A DNA stretch of 64,000 bases from Halomonas sp. SpR1 (GTDB lineage Bacteria > Pseudomonadota > Gammaproteobacteria > Pseudomonadales > Halomonadaceae): contig NZ_JAUAMB010000003.1 of the NCBI RefSeq assembly GCF_031010175.1, positions 62,001-126,000 on the forward strand. The letters are read 5' to 3'. Below are positions 36,231 through 44,953 of this stretch, in pieces (within the stretch, counting starts at the first letter, position 1; every line of letters starts with the position of its first letter). The position numbers and the translations under genes were made by a program. The notes below the pieces were generated by a model. That model did no database searches and was not told the origin of the DNA. It worked only from the letters and a program-made list of their open reading frames with translations.

Positions 36231-36279
36231 TTCGCCAATATGGTGCATTTGCACCCTGACAACGCACCAAGATAAATCA
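36231..36279 (-). promoter_or_regulatory. Cluster of NtrC-like half-sites
   Basis: GGTGCA (36242-36247), TGCACC (36249-36254) and GCACCAAGATA (36264-36274) lie about 75-115 bases upstream of the sigma-54-like promoter. TTCGCCAATATGGTGCA and CGCACCAAGATAAATCA each match the NtrC consensus, read in one orientation or the other, at about 12 of 17 positions. Confidence 0.5.
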
Positions 36280-36281
36280 TG

Positions 36282-36360
36282 TTAGACGTTAGTCTAAATT
36301 GGCGGTATACTATGCTCAGTTTCCTGTCCTTGCGCCATTCATTGAATGGCGCTTTTTTTT
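36282..36360 (+). promoter_or_regulatory. Promoter with operator palindrome followed by an immediate terminator
   Basis: TTAGAC and TATACT, 18 bases apart, look like a sigma-70 promoter; the -35 lies in the palindrome TTAGAC-GTTA-GTCTAA (36282-36297). About 20 bases after the expected transcription start a strong terminator follows: GCGCCATTC (36332-36340), a three-base loop, GAATGGCGC and eight T. The transcript would be only about 40 bases. It may be a tiny RNA or a leader attenuator of the BCCT gene 110 bases downstream. The rest of 36361-36468 shows nothing. Confidence 0.55.
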
Positions 36361-36468
36361 ATCCGTTATTTGGCATGTTATTCAGCACTAATTAATCAGC
36401 ACTACGCCGCTTAAAAAGACGTTGATAGGCTGCTGTTTTGCCAGCCCTGCCCCTACAAGGTATTCACC

Positions 36469-38037
36469 ATGAATCACCCCGCCACATGCGGCGAAGTCCC
36501 TGACGTTAACGGTTCTGGGCGGCTTTCGCTCGGCGATCCTGTCGTTTTAATCTTGAGCATCGGCTTTATCGTCGCTTTCCTGGCGCTATCGCTTTACGAC
36601 GTAACACTCGTCGCTGAGTCCATCAGCAAAGGCTTCGCTTGGACGGCATTAGCCTTGGGTAGTTACTTCCAACTGCTGTTGCTACTTACCTTTTTTATTG
36701 CGATGGGTTTGGCGATAACCCCAGCCGCAAAAGCCAAAATCGGCAATTTAGATGCACCAGAAATGAGCACGTTTAAGTGGCTCTCGATTATTTTGTGTAC
36801 GCTGCTGGCGGGCGGCGGGGTATTTTTTGCCGCCGGTGAGCCGGTCTACCATTTCCTTGTAACGCCGCCCGCTTTTAGTAGCGAAGCAGGCACGACGGAA
36901 GCCGTTTCCAACGCCTTGGCGCAGTCGTTTATGCATTGGGGGTTTATTGGCTGGGCGGTGTTAGGATCGTTAACCGCTATCGTGCTTGCCCATGCTCACT
37001 ATGTGAAAGGTCAACCATTACAGCCGCGCACCCTGCTCTACCCGCTATTAGGAGAGCGGCTAATGCGCGGGCCCTTGGGTGGCATCATTGATGCGTGCTG
37101 CGTTATAGCGGTTGTCGCCGGTACGGTTGGCCCCATCGGTTTTTTAGCGACTCAGGTCAGTTTTGGCCTGCATGAGGTGTTTGGTCTTCCCAACAGCTAC
37201 ACCAGCCAATTGGTTATATTAGCGGTGTTAGCCAGTATGTACGTGCTTTCTGCCATGAGTGGTGTCCACAAAGGGATGCAATTACTTAGCCGTTTTAATG
37301 TGTTCCTGGCCATGGCAGTGGGTGGCGTCATTATGCTGTTTGGCCCTAGCCTGTTTTTATTCAATAGCTACCTTTCCAGCATGGGGGTCTATATGAATGA
37401 ATTCTTCCCCATGGCCACCATCACAGCAGAAACCGCACCCGCCTGGTGGTTGCAGTGGTGGACGGTTTTCTTCTTTGCCTGGTTTATCGGTTTTGGACCG
37501 CTGGTAGCGATTTTTGTGGCACGTATTTCCCGCGGCCGCAGCATCCGCGAAATGATCGTCGCGGTAGCGGTTCTCGCCCCCATCGCCACCACCGTGTGGT
37601 TTACCCTGCTCGGCGGGTCGGGTATTTATTACCAGATGACTGACGCAATTGAGCTCACCGAGGCACTTAATAGCTTCCAGTTTGATGTCGCGACGTTGAC
37701 AGTTGCCCAGGCCCTGCCGGGCGGTGCTTGGATGACACTGGCCATTTTAGTGTTGACGACGATATTCGTCGCCACCACCGGCGACTCGATGAGCTACGCC
37801 ATTGCGGTAGTGGGTGCGGGCCACGACGACCCCAGCCCTTATATGCGCGCCTTCTGGGGAATCGCCATGGCGATTATGGCAGCCGTACTTTTATATATGG
37901 GCGCTGGCCAAATCTCGGCCCTTCAACAATTTATTGTGATTACCGCTATTCCGGTGTCGTTCATTCTATTGCCCTCACTGTGGGACGGCCCGAAAGCGGC
38001 TTACGCCATGGCGCGGGAACAGGGCATTATCGAGTAA
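36469..38037 (+). CDS. BCCT-family betaine/carnitine/choline-type transporter
   Basis: A 522-residue carrier with twelve predicted membrane segments. The BCCT signature is WWLQWWTVFFFAWFIGFGP followed by ARISRGRSIREM. These carriers import quaternary-amine and related zwitterionic solutes, usually with sodium. Cytoplasmic tails are short, unlike osmotically regulated BetP. The neighbouring pipecolate genes raise the possibility of a pipecolate-like substrate, but this is inference from position only. Confidence 0.93.
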   Translation: MNHPATCGEVPDVNGSGRLSLGDPVVLILSIGFIVAFLALSLYDVTLVAESISKGFAWTALALGSYFQLLLLLTFFIAMGLAITPAAKAKIGNLDAPEMSTFKWLSIILCTLLAGGGVFFAAGEPVYHFLVTPPAFSSEAGTTEAVSNALAQSFMHWGFIGWAVLGSLTAIVLAHAHYVKGQPLQPRTLLYPLLGERLMRGPLGGIIDACCVIAVVAGTVGPIGFLATQVSFGLHEVFGLPNSYTSQLVILAVLASMYVLSAMSGVHKGMQLLSRFNVFLAMAVGGVIMLFGPSLFLFNSYLSSMGVYMNEFFPMATITAETAPAWWLQWWTVFFFAWFIGFGPLVAIFVARISRGRSIREMIVAVAVLAPIATTVWFTLLGGSGIYYQMTDAIELTEALNSFQFDVATLTVAQALPGGAWMTLAILVLTTIFVATTGDSMSYAIAVVGAGHDDPSPYMRAFWGIAMAIMAAVLLYMGAGQISALQQFIVITAIPVSFILLPSLWDGPKAAYAMAREQGIIE

Positions 38038-38043
38038 CGCATA

Positions 38044-38078
38044 AAGTGCCAAGCAGCGAGTAACGCTGCTTGGCACTT
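38044..38078. terminator. Bidirectional hairpin between the BCCT and LysR genes
   Basis: AAGTGCCAAGCAGCG and CGCTGCTTGGCACTT form a perfect 15-bp stem with a five-base loop between two convergent genes; it overlaps the last bases of the LysR stop codon. There is no long T-run, but symmetry and position suggest it serves both strands. Confidence 0.7.
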
Positions 38079-38961
38079 ATAGTCGCGCTTTAATCCATTC
38101 AGTAAATGATTTGACCTTATGTAGATCAGCCATGTGTTCTGGGTAGGCCATATAGTAAGCATCCTGGCTGTTGAGTGAGAACGGCCAGGGAATAACCAGT
38201 TTCCCTTCATCAAGCTCTTCTTGAGCAAGAAACCTCGGTACTAACGCGACACCACACCCTGCTCGCGCGGCTCTTAGTGCCATATAAAAGGTATCAAACC
38301 TTGGCCCGTGGTAGCTGTGCTCTGTATATAGATTCTGGGCTTCAAACCAGTCGTGCCAGGCTTCCGGACGCGTCGATACCTGCAACAAAATCATCTTGGT
38401 GAGTGCAAGCGGGTCATTAACGTCCGTTTGCTCCATCACGCCAGGCGCGCAGACAGGCACGACTTCCTCATCCAATAACTTAATGCACTCAGCGCGCGGC
38501 CATACTCCATGGCCAAAAAAGAACGCAATCTCAATGCGCTCCTTTTGCATGTCAAAGGGTTCGGCTCGATTCGAAATATTGAGGTTAATGCTTGGGTGTT
38601 TAAAGCGGAAACCCTTCAATCGTGGGATGAGCCAACGCGCACCAAAAGTGGGCAAGGTGGCAACATTCAATACATCGGACTCCACGCCATAAGACTGCAT
38701 ATAGCGTGTCGACATCTCCACCTGAGCTAATATTTTGCGCGCTTCACTCAAGTAAACCGCCCCTTCCGGCGTTAGATGCAACCGCTTTCTTACCCGCCGG
38801 AATAGCGGATGTTGCAGCGTCGCTTCCAGATGCGAGACCTGCTTGCTCACGGCGCTCTGGGTCAAACTGAGCTCATCCGCTGCACGGGTGAAACTTAGAT
38901 GGCGCGCAGCTGCTTCAAAACAGTGCAAGCCGGTTAATGAAGGCAAATGTCGACGTCGCAT
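38077..38961 (-). CDS. LysR-family regulator (GcvA-like), probable regulator of the pipecolate genes
   Basis: A 294-residue regulator. The N-terminal helix-turn-helix is LSFTRAADELSLTQSAVSKQVSHLEATL, followed by a LysR effector-binding domain. It is transcribed divergently from amaB, with 123 bases between the starts, the classical arrangement for a LysR regulator acting on its neighbour. In Pseudomonas putida a LysR gene also sits between amaB and hglS. The effector is presumably pipecolate or a later intermediate (inference). Confidence 0.9.
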   Translation of the reverse strand: MRRRHLPSLTGLHCFEAAARHLSFTRAADELSLTQSAVSKQVSHLEATLQHPLFRRVRKRLHLTPEGAVYLSEARKILAQVEMSTRYMQSYGVESDVLNVATLPTFGARWLIPRLKGFRFKHPSINLNISNRAEPFDMQKERIEIAFFFGHGVWPRAECIKLLDEEVVPVCAPGVMEQTDVNDPLALTKMILLQVSTRPEAWHDWFEAQNLYTEHSYHGPRFDTFYMALRAARAGCGVALVPRFLAQEELDEGKLVIPWPFSLNSQDAYYMAYPEHMADLHKVKSFTEWIKARL

Positions 38962-38972
38962 CCCAACCCACC

Positions 38973-39003
38973 TTATGAAATAAAGGAATGATATTTTTCA
39001 TAA
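38973..39003. promoter_or_regulatory. Candidate LysR operator between lysR and amaB
   Basis: TTATGAAA (38973-38980) and TTTCATAA (38996-39003) are perfect inverted 8-bp arms with a 15-base spacer that contains GGAATG. Position in the divergent promoter region fits a LysR site. Confidence 0.6.
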
Positions 39004-39084
39004 ACATCGTTTGATGGCTCACCAATACCCTCGCAATACTGGCCCTGCAACCAATTTACTCACAACTCAATATTTGGTGAAGCA

Positions 39085-40578
39085 ATGATTCATTCCCTGA
39101 TGGAAAAAATGGGCGTCGCAAAAGAGCAGTATCAAGGCGGTGACCTTGTTGTAACCACCCCCATTGATGGCAGCGAGATTGGTCGTCTAACAACGTCCTC
39201 CAACAGCGAAATCGATACCGCTATCGCGAATGCAGAAAAAGCTTTTTTAGCCTGGAAGCGTGTGCCAGCGCCGCGTCGCGGTGAATTGGTTCGCCTGTTT
39301 GGCGAGCAATTGCGCGAACATAAACAGTCGTTGGGTGAGTTGGTCACCTGGGAGTGCGGCAAGATTCTTCAGGAAGGCCTGGGCGAAGTTCAGGAGATGA
39401 TCGATATTTGCGATCTCGCCGTTGGCCAATCTCGCCAGTTGTTTGGCCTAACCATTGCTTCCGAGCGCCCCGGCCACCATATGCGTGAGAGCTGGCATCC
39501 ATTGGGCCCGATTGGCCTGATTACCGCGTTCAACTTCCCTGTTGCCCCTTGGGCATGGAATTCGGCCCTGGCCCTGGTATGTGGTAATAGCCTGCTATGG
39601 AAACCCTCTGAAAAAACCCCGTTAACAGCACTCGCCTGCCAAGCGTTATTGGATCGCGCAATAGAAGAATTCGGTGATGAAGCGCCCGAGCACCTGAGCC
39701 AGGTGATTATTGGCGAACGGGCAGCGGGCGAGCAGCTAGTAGATGACTCACGCGTGGCGCTTATCAGTGCCACTGGCAGCACCCGTATGGGTCGCGAAGT
39801 CGGCCCCAAAGTAGCGTCGCGCTTTGGCCGTAGCATTCTCGAGCTGGGCGGCAACAATGCGATGATTTTGGCACCGAGTGCCGATCTGGACATGGCGACG
39901 CGCGCCATTCTCTTCTCCGCGGTAGGTACGGCTGGACAGCGCTGCACCACGCTACGCCGCTTGATCGTTCATGAGTCCATAAAAGATGACGTGTTAGCGC
40001 GGCTGAAAAAGGCCTACCAAGGGGTGAGCATTGGCAACCCACTGGAAGGCAACTTGGTAGGCCCACTGATTGATCAACAAGCCTTTGATGCGATGCAGAG
40101 CGTATTGGCCAAAGCACGTGAGCAGGGTGCGAATGTCTTCGGGGGCGAACGTGTCGATGTTGCCAATAACGATGATGGCTACTACGTGGAACCCGCCATT
40201 GTTGAGGTAACCGAGCAAAATTCGCTGGTCAAGCACGAAACCTTTGCGCCCATTCTCTATGTGCTCACCTATCAAGAGCTGGATGAGGCCATTGCCACCA
40301 ATAATGACGTTCCCCAGGGGCTGTCATCCTGCATCTTTACGACCGATGTGCGTGAGGCTGAAACCTTCGTCTCCGCCGTTGGCAGTGATTGCGGCATCGC
40401 TAACATCAACATCGGCCCCAGCGGCGCTGAAATTGGCGGCGCCTTTGGCGGCGAGAAAGAGACCGGCGGCGGTCGTGAGTCAGGGTCTGACGTCTGGAAG
40501 AGCTATATGCGTCGCCAAACCAATACCGTGAACTACTCCCGTGAACTGCCGTTAGCGCAAGGCATTAAATTCGACTAA
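39085..40578 (+). CDS. amaB: L-piperidine-6-carboxylate (2-aminoadipate semialdehyde) dehydrogenase
   Basis: A 497-residue aldehyde dehydrogenase of the ALDH7/antiquitin group. The catalytic Cys287 lies in GTAGQRCTTLRRL, the general base Glu253 in LELGGNNAM, and cofactor-binding residues in LITAFNFPVAPWAWN. These wordings are typical of ALDH7 rather than betaine or succinate-semialdehyde dehydrogenases. The enzyme oxidises the semialdehyde (open form of piperideine-6-carboxylate) to 2-aminoadipate with NAD+. It is followed by an NhaC-like carrier and amaA on the same strand. Confidence 0.92.
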   Translation: MIHSLMEKMGVAKEQYQGGDLVVTTPIDGSEIGRLTTSSNSEIDTAIANAEKAFLAWKRVPAPRRGELVRLFGEQLREHKQSLGELVTWECGKILQEGLGEVQEMIDICDLAVGQSRQLFGLTIASERPGHHMRESWHPLGPIGLITAFNFPVAPWAWNSALALVCGNSLLWKPSEKTPLTALACQALLDRAIEEFGDEAPEHLSQVIIGERAAGEQLVDDSRVALISATGSTRMGREVGPKVASRFGRSILELGGNNAMILAPSADLDMATRAILFSAVGTAGQRCTTLRRLIVHESIKDDVLARLKKAYQGVSIGNPLEGNLVGPLIDQQAFDAMQSVLAKAREQGANVFGGERVDVANNDDGYYVEPAIVEVTEQNSLVKHETFAPILYVLTYQELDEAIATNNDVPQGLSSCIFTTDVREAETFVSAVGSDCGIANINIGPSGAEIGGAFGGEKETGGGRESGSDVWKSYMRRQTNTVNYSRELPLAQGIKFD

Positions 40579-40647
40579 CCCTTCCCCATCAAGCAAGGGC
40601 TCTTATGTAAGGAGCCCTTACTAAAAACATAAAAAAGAAGGTGATGT

Positions 40648-42105
40648 ATGCGTGACGATGTCCAAATCGGCCCGACGCCGGGCCTCGCGATGGCGCTATT
40701 ACCACTCCTGGCCACTACTGCCATTCTTATACTGCAGTTTTTTATCTTCTCCGACTTTACTCCCCATATTCCGTTAGTTTTCGGCATTATGATTTGCGCC
40801 ATATGCGGGCGTATACGGGGCGTCCCCTGGGAAAAAATGGAAGCCTCTATGCTAGAGGTGGTCAAGCTCGGCATGCCCGCCATTTTTATTCTCTTGGCGG
40901 TCGGCATGGTGATTGGCACCTGGATCCTTTCCGGCACAGTGCCCACGCTGATGTATTATGGTTTTCAACTGGTTTCGCCCTCCTATTTCCTCGTCGCTAC
41001 TTGTGTGATTAGTGCCCTGGTATCGCTCGCAACGGGCACTTCCTGGGGAACAGTCGGGACACTCGGGCTTGCCCTGATGGGCATCGGCGAGGGGCTGGGC
41101 ATTCCCATGCACCTAACGGGCGGCGCGCTCGTTTCAGGTGCCTTCTTTGGCGATAAAATGTCGCCCTTATCAGAGACGACCAATTTAACACCGGCGGTCT
41201 GTGAAACGGATCTATGGAGCCATATACGCAGCATGATGGCGACCACAGTGCCCGCGATGCTCATAGCGTTGGTGCTTTATGTGTGGTTGGGCGCTGACTA
41301 TGGCGGTCAGTTTGAACGCAGCACGGATATTGCCACCTTTCGCCAGGCCCTTGATGCCACCTTTACACTTTCCTGGGTTACGCTGATTCCACCCGTTGTT
41401 GTGATTGGTCTGGCACTGTTCAAGTTTCCTCCCTTTCCCACCATCTTTACCGGCGCGGCGATAGGCGGTTTGGTGGCCATCGGTGTTCAAGGCGAAACCT
41501 TACACGCCGTATTCGATGCCATGCAGAATGGTTTTAGCAGCAATACCGGCAATTCGGCGATTGATGCACTGCTAAGCAGTGGTGGCGTGCTCTCCATGAC
41601 CTGGGTGGTTACCTTGACGTTCTTTGCGTTGGGGTTCGCTGGCATGCTGGAGGCGTATGGCACTGTGGATGCGATCATCAAGCAGCTAATGCGGCTGATT
41701 AAAGGTCGCTTCAGCCTGGTGGCGACAAGCTCCGGCACGACGCTCGCGGTGAGCACGATTATCGGCGATGTGTATACAACGCTGGTGTTACCCGGCCGTT
41801 TGCTAAAAGGTCAGTATCAGGCCATGGGCTACAAAACCTGTACGCTGTCGCGCTCGATCGAAGACAACGGCACGCTCTCTTCTCCATTGATTCCCTGGAA
41901 CATGGGCGGTGGGTTTGTGTCGTCGACTATCGGGGTACCCACACTGGCCTATGCACCTTTCGCCTTTGCTTGCTGGCTATCGCCGCTATTCGGGCTGCTG
42001 TGGGCGCTCACCGGCCGCTTTATTCCCCGCGACGAACCCGAGCAGCCTGAAACAAACGCGACTGAAGCGCCACACTCTGCTCCCACCTCTCAAGCGACTT
42101 CATAG
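40648..42105 (+). CDS. NhaC-family Na+/H+ antiporter-like carrier
   Basis: A 485-residue protein with about twelve membrane segments. NhaC motifs are ATGTSWGTVGTLGLALMGIG, GGALVSGAFFGDKMSPLSETTNL and SIEDNGTLSSPLIPWN. Members exchange sodium for protons, and some carry organic acids or amino acids. It sits between amaB and amaA with small gaps (69 and 56 bases) in an otherwise purely catabolic set, so it is a good candidate for uptake of pipecolate or lysine; that substrate is inference. Confidence 0.88.
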   Translation: MRDDVQIGPTPGLAMALLPLLATTAILILQFFIFSDFTPHIPLVFGIMICAICGRIRGVPWEKMEASMLEVVKLGMPAIFILLAVGMVIGTWILSGTVPTLMYYGFQLVSPSYFLVATCVISALVSLATGTSWGTVGTLGLALMGIGEGLGIPMHLTGGALVSGAFFGDKMSPLSETTNLTPAVCETDLWSHIRSMMATTVPAMLIALVLYVWLGADYGGQFERSTDIATFRQALDATFTLSWVTLIPPVVVIGLALFKFPPFPTIFTGAAIGGLVAIGVQGETLHAVFDAMQNGFSSNTGNSAIDALLSSGGVLSMTWVVTLTFFALGFAGMLEAYGTVDAIIKQLMRLIKGRFSLVATSSGTTLAVSTIIGDVYTTLVLPGRLLKGQYQAMGYKTCTLSRSIEDNGTLSSPLIPWNMGGGFVSSTIGVPTLAYAPFAFACWLSPLFGLLWALTGRFIPRDEPEQPETNATEAPHSAPTSQATS

Positions 42106-42161
42106 CCACACATAAGGTCGGCCTTGGGCCGGCCTGCGCTTCTTTTTAAGGAGGTATTAAA

Positions 42162-43454
42162 ATGCCAACGACCCTCTCCGAGCGCTGCCTTTGGCCCGAA
42201 ACGAGCGCTGAAACGCCTCTCGACTACCCCGCGTTAGCCAGCCATGAAGAGGTCGATGTGTGTGTCGTGGGCGGCGGGATTACGGGTCTCTCCACCGCGT
42301 TGCACCTGGCCGAGCAAGGTATCCAAGCAACCTTGCTGGAGGCGGGGGATATCCCCAGTGGCGGGTCAGGACGCAATGTTGGTCTGGTCAATGCCGGGCT
42401 TTGGATACCCCCCGATGACATTGTGGCCGCACTGGGCAAAGAGAACGGTGAGCGGGCTAACACGGTGCTGGGCGGCGCGCCGTCAAAGGTCTTCGATCTC
42501 ATCGAGCGCCATGGGATCGCATGCGATGCTACCCGAACAGGTACGCTGCACCTTGGCCATAATGCCAAAGGCTGCCAAGAGCTCGCCCGCCGTCGCGATC
42601 AGTTGCAAAACCGTGGGGCGCCGGTGACGCTCCTGGAAGGTGAGGCATGCGAGCTTGCGACCGGCACGTCCCAGATACAGGCAGCGCTTCTTGATGAGCG
42701 CGCGGGTACTATCAATCCATGCGCCTACACGCGAGGACTTGCTCGCACGGCGGCCAACTTAGGCGCCACGCTTTACTGCCACAGTGCAGTCACTGGTATC
42801 GAGCAACAAGGAGACCGCTGGCGCGTGTTGACCCAAGACGGTAGCGTGACCGCGAACAGAGTGGTGATGGCCACCAACGCCTATACAGAAGATGACTGGA
42901 ATCAAGTCCGCAAGCACTTTTTCACTGGGCATTACTATCAACTGGCGTCGGAACCTCTTACCAGCGAAGCCGCCGAGGCGATTCTCCCAGGCAAGCAAGG
43001 TGCTTGGGACACCCGCACCGTGCTGAGCAGCATCCGGCGCGATAAGGAAGGTCGCCTGTTACTGGGCAGCCTGGGCAAAGGCGAAGGCAAACCGCTGGCC
43101 TACCTGACCCGTTGGGCCGATACGATACAGAACCACTACTTCCCTGCGCTCGGCAACGTTCGCTGGCAATACACCTGGACGGGCAAGATCGCCTTTACTC
43201 CTGACCACACCTTACGCATTTTTGAACCTGCGCCAGGGATATTGTCAGCCACCGGTTACAACGGGCGCGGCATTACCACCGGTACCGTGGTTGGTGAGGG
43301 GTTTGCTCACTATATTGCCAAGGGCGATGACAGCCTGCTCCCTCTGCCGTTATCGCAGCCTAAACCCATTAAAGCACGCCCGTTATGGAGCTGTGCTTAT
43401 GAAAGCGGTTTCTCGCTATACCATGCAGGCCAGTGTCTAAGGGTGCTTATCTAA
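42162..43454 (+). CDS. amaA: L-pipecolate oxidase, FAD-dependent (DAO family)
   Basis: A 430-residue flavoprotein. The Rossmann motif is VCVVGGGITGLSTALHLAEQG near residue 33, then the FAD-contact stretch GGSGRNVGLVNAGLW, and a C-terminal GYNGRGITTGTVVG motif. It belongs to the D-amino-acid oxidase/glycine-oxidase-like family that includes AmaA. It would oxidise L-pipecolate to piperideine-6-carboxylate, the substrate of AmaB. The neighbour amaB makes this assignment stronger than sequence alone. AGGAGG precedes the start. Confidence 0.87.
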   Translation: MPTTLSERCLWPETSAETPLDYPALASHEEVDVCVVGGGITGLSTALHLAEQGIQATLLEAGDIPSGGSGRNVGLVNAGLWIPPDDIVAALGKENGERANTVLGGAPSKVFDLIERHGIACDATRTGTLHLGHNAKGCQELARRRDQLQNRGAPVTLLEGEACELATGTSQIQAALLDERAGTINPCAYTRGLARTAANLGATLYCHSAVTGIEQQGDRWRVLTQDGSVTANRVVMATNAYTEDDWNQVRKHFFTGHYYQLASEPLTSEAAEAILPGKQGAWDTRTVLSSIRRDKEGRLLLGSLGKGEGKPLAYLTRWADTIQNHYFPALGNVRWQYTWTGKIAFTPDHTLRIFEPAPGILSATGYNGRGITTGTVVGEGFAHYIAKGDDSLLPLPLSQPKPIKARPLWSCAYESGFSLYHAGQCLRVLI

Positions 43455-43477
43455 TCAAGCATGCATACCTGAAATAG

Positions 43478-43515
43478 AAACGTGCGCCGCGAGTTAACCG
43501 CATGCGCACGTTTTT
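43478..43515 (+). terminator. Terminator of the amaB-carrier-amaA operon
   Basis: AAACGTGCGC (43478-43487) pairs with GCGCACGTTT (43504-43513), followed by T. It lies 24 bases after the amaA stop. Confidence 0.85.
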
Positions 43516-43550
43516 ATGTTTTAAATGCCATCTTTTAAATTAAAGATACT

Positions 43551-43570
43551 GCAGCACATCCTTGTGCTGC
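43551..43570 (-). terminator. Hairpin terminator of the aminotransferase-ydiJ-hglS operon
   Basis: GCAGCACA and TGTGCTGC form an 8-bp stem with a four-base loop, ten bases after the hglS stop; the following minus-strand sequence is T-rich but interrupted. Confidence 0.65.
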
Positions 43571-43579
43571 ATGTAGATT

Positions 43580-44953
43580 CTAAACGAGTACCTCATCGTT
43601 TAACGTTGCCAGCACCTTGGCTTTAGAAGCGTATTCGCGTTCCGCATAGAGTGACAGCTCATCCGTTACTTGAACACCTAGCGCCTCTTCGAAGGCATCA
43701 CGATTAGCGTTACCCGCATAGGCCTCGTTCTGCCCTCCCCCCAGGTTCGACTGGAAAATGCCCGCCGCACTGACCGGTAGAAAGTCTTCATAAGTAATTG
43801 GCTGAGCTTCCACCAGGCCTTGCTCGATCAACGCTTCTATATCGTGACCGGTACTCTCTTTAACGGCCTGACCTGCGGCTGTCAGGTGATAGTGAAAATA
43901 CGCCAGGCCCTCTCGGCGCATGGCCTCGTCATTATCAGGAAGCTTGGCAAAGACGTCTTTCATGACCTTTTGGTGTGCGTCGTTATCCAGCCCAGCGGTC
44001 TGCTGGCGGCCTTCGTTGAGCAACTGGTCATACAGCGCACGGCCTTTCGGCGTTAGCGCCATACCGCGCTGCTCGATTTCACCAAAACGTGCGGTATGGG
44101 TACCTTGGGCGTCACCAGCAAAGCGAATCGACTCTTCTAACGCTTTAAAGCTGGTTTGACGCAGCAAAATGGGGCACTCACGGCGCGGCGGCCCTTCAAT
44201 AACGGCTTTTGGGTTCATGCCCATCTCCGGCATACGGCGCTGTACTTCGTCGATATCCAGGGTACGCGGCGTCAGGTGATTGATGTGCGGCCCGCGGAAG
44301 CACACCACATCAGCAATCAAACGATGCTCGTCGTGTAACGCTTGATAGGTATCCAGATTGACCGTGGCATCCTGGTGCCAGCGGAAGGTTTCCAGTGCTT
44401 CCATTACAAACTGGTCGGCTTCCTCACTGGTTAATCCCCCCTGGGTTTCATGACGCTTAATCAGCTCGCGCGCACCCAGGGTAAAAATATCGCGTTTCGC
44501 CAGAATTTCTTCTGAACGCTGGCGCAGTGCATCACTTTCAATGAGCTCTAAACGCAGTAGCGAGGTAAACACCCGGAAAGGGTTGATTGCCAGAGCGTCA
44601 TCATCAATGGGCCGGAAGGCCGTTGAGTGAACCGGCACCCCCGCTTCAGAAAGGTCGTAATAACCCACCGGGTACATACCCATGACGGCAAACAGACGGC
44701 GCAGCATGGAAAGCTCGTCAGCTGTTCCCACACGTATCGCTCCGTGGCGCTCTACACTCAAACGTGCCAGCTCTCCTTGAGCTTCCAGTCGACGGTGCAG
44801 TTCAGGCTGCTGGCTAAGCGTTTCCTGGTTGACGCTTTCCACCAGTTCAAGCAGCGTGCCGTACTGCGGCACTTCTGTTTGATACATGGCCGACATGGCC
44901 TTGGAAAAACGGTCGCGAACCTCATTGCTGGAAAGAAGATCTGCTTGGGTCAT
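43580..44953 (-). CDS. hglS: 2-oxoadipate dioxygenase/decarboxylase (HglS, DUF1338)
   Basis: A 457-residue protein of the former DUF1338 family. HglS converts 2-oxoadipate with O2 to D-2-hydroxyglutarate and CO2 using Fe(II). Counting from the start, the metal ligands known for the Pseudomonas putida enzyme fall at the same numbers here: H70 (in SVERHGAIR), H226 (GPHINHLTPR) and E294 (GEIEQRG), and the substrate-contacting R74 is also present. A VSAAGIF stretch at 394-400 corresponds to the second substrate-contact region. The start overlaps the ydiJ stop by four bases, so it is translated with the dehydrogenase that uses its product. Confidence 0.95.
   Translation of the reverse strand: MTQADLLSSNEVRDRFSKAMSAMYQTEVPQYGTLLELVESVNQETLSQQPELHRRLEAQGELARLSVERHGAIRVGTADELSMLRRLFAVMGMYPVGYYDLSEAGVPVHSTAFRPIDDDALAINPFRVFTSLLRLELIESDALRQRSEEILAKRDIFTLGARELIKRHETQGGLTSEEADQFVMEALETFRWHQDATVNLDTYQALHDEHRLIADVVCFRGPHINHLTPRTLDIDEVQRRMPEMGMNPKAVIEGPPRRECPILLRQTSFKALEESIRFAGDAQGTHTARFGEIEQRGMALTPKGRALYDQLLNEGRQQTAGLDNDAHQKVMKDVFAKLPDNDEAMRREGLAYFHYHLTAAGQAVKESTGHDIEALIEQGLVEAQPITYEDFLPVSAAGIFQSNLGGGQNEAYAGNANRDAFEEALGVQVTDELSLYAEREYASKAKVLATLNDEVLV

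Noticed and set aside
36121-36468. TPP riboswitch ahead of the NMT1-type ABC importer
   Set aside because: No CTGAGA/ACC-type thi-box elements could be found on the minus strand; sigma-54 and NtrC-like motifs were found instead.
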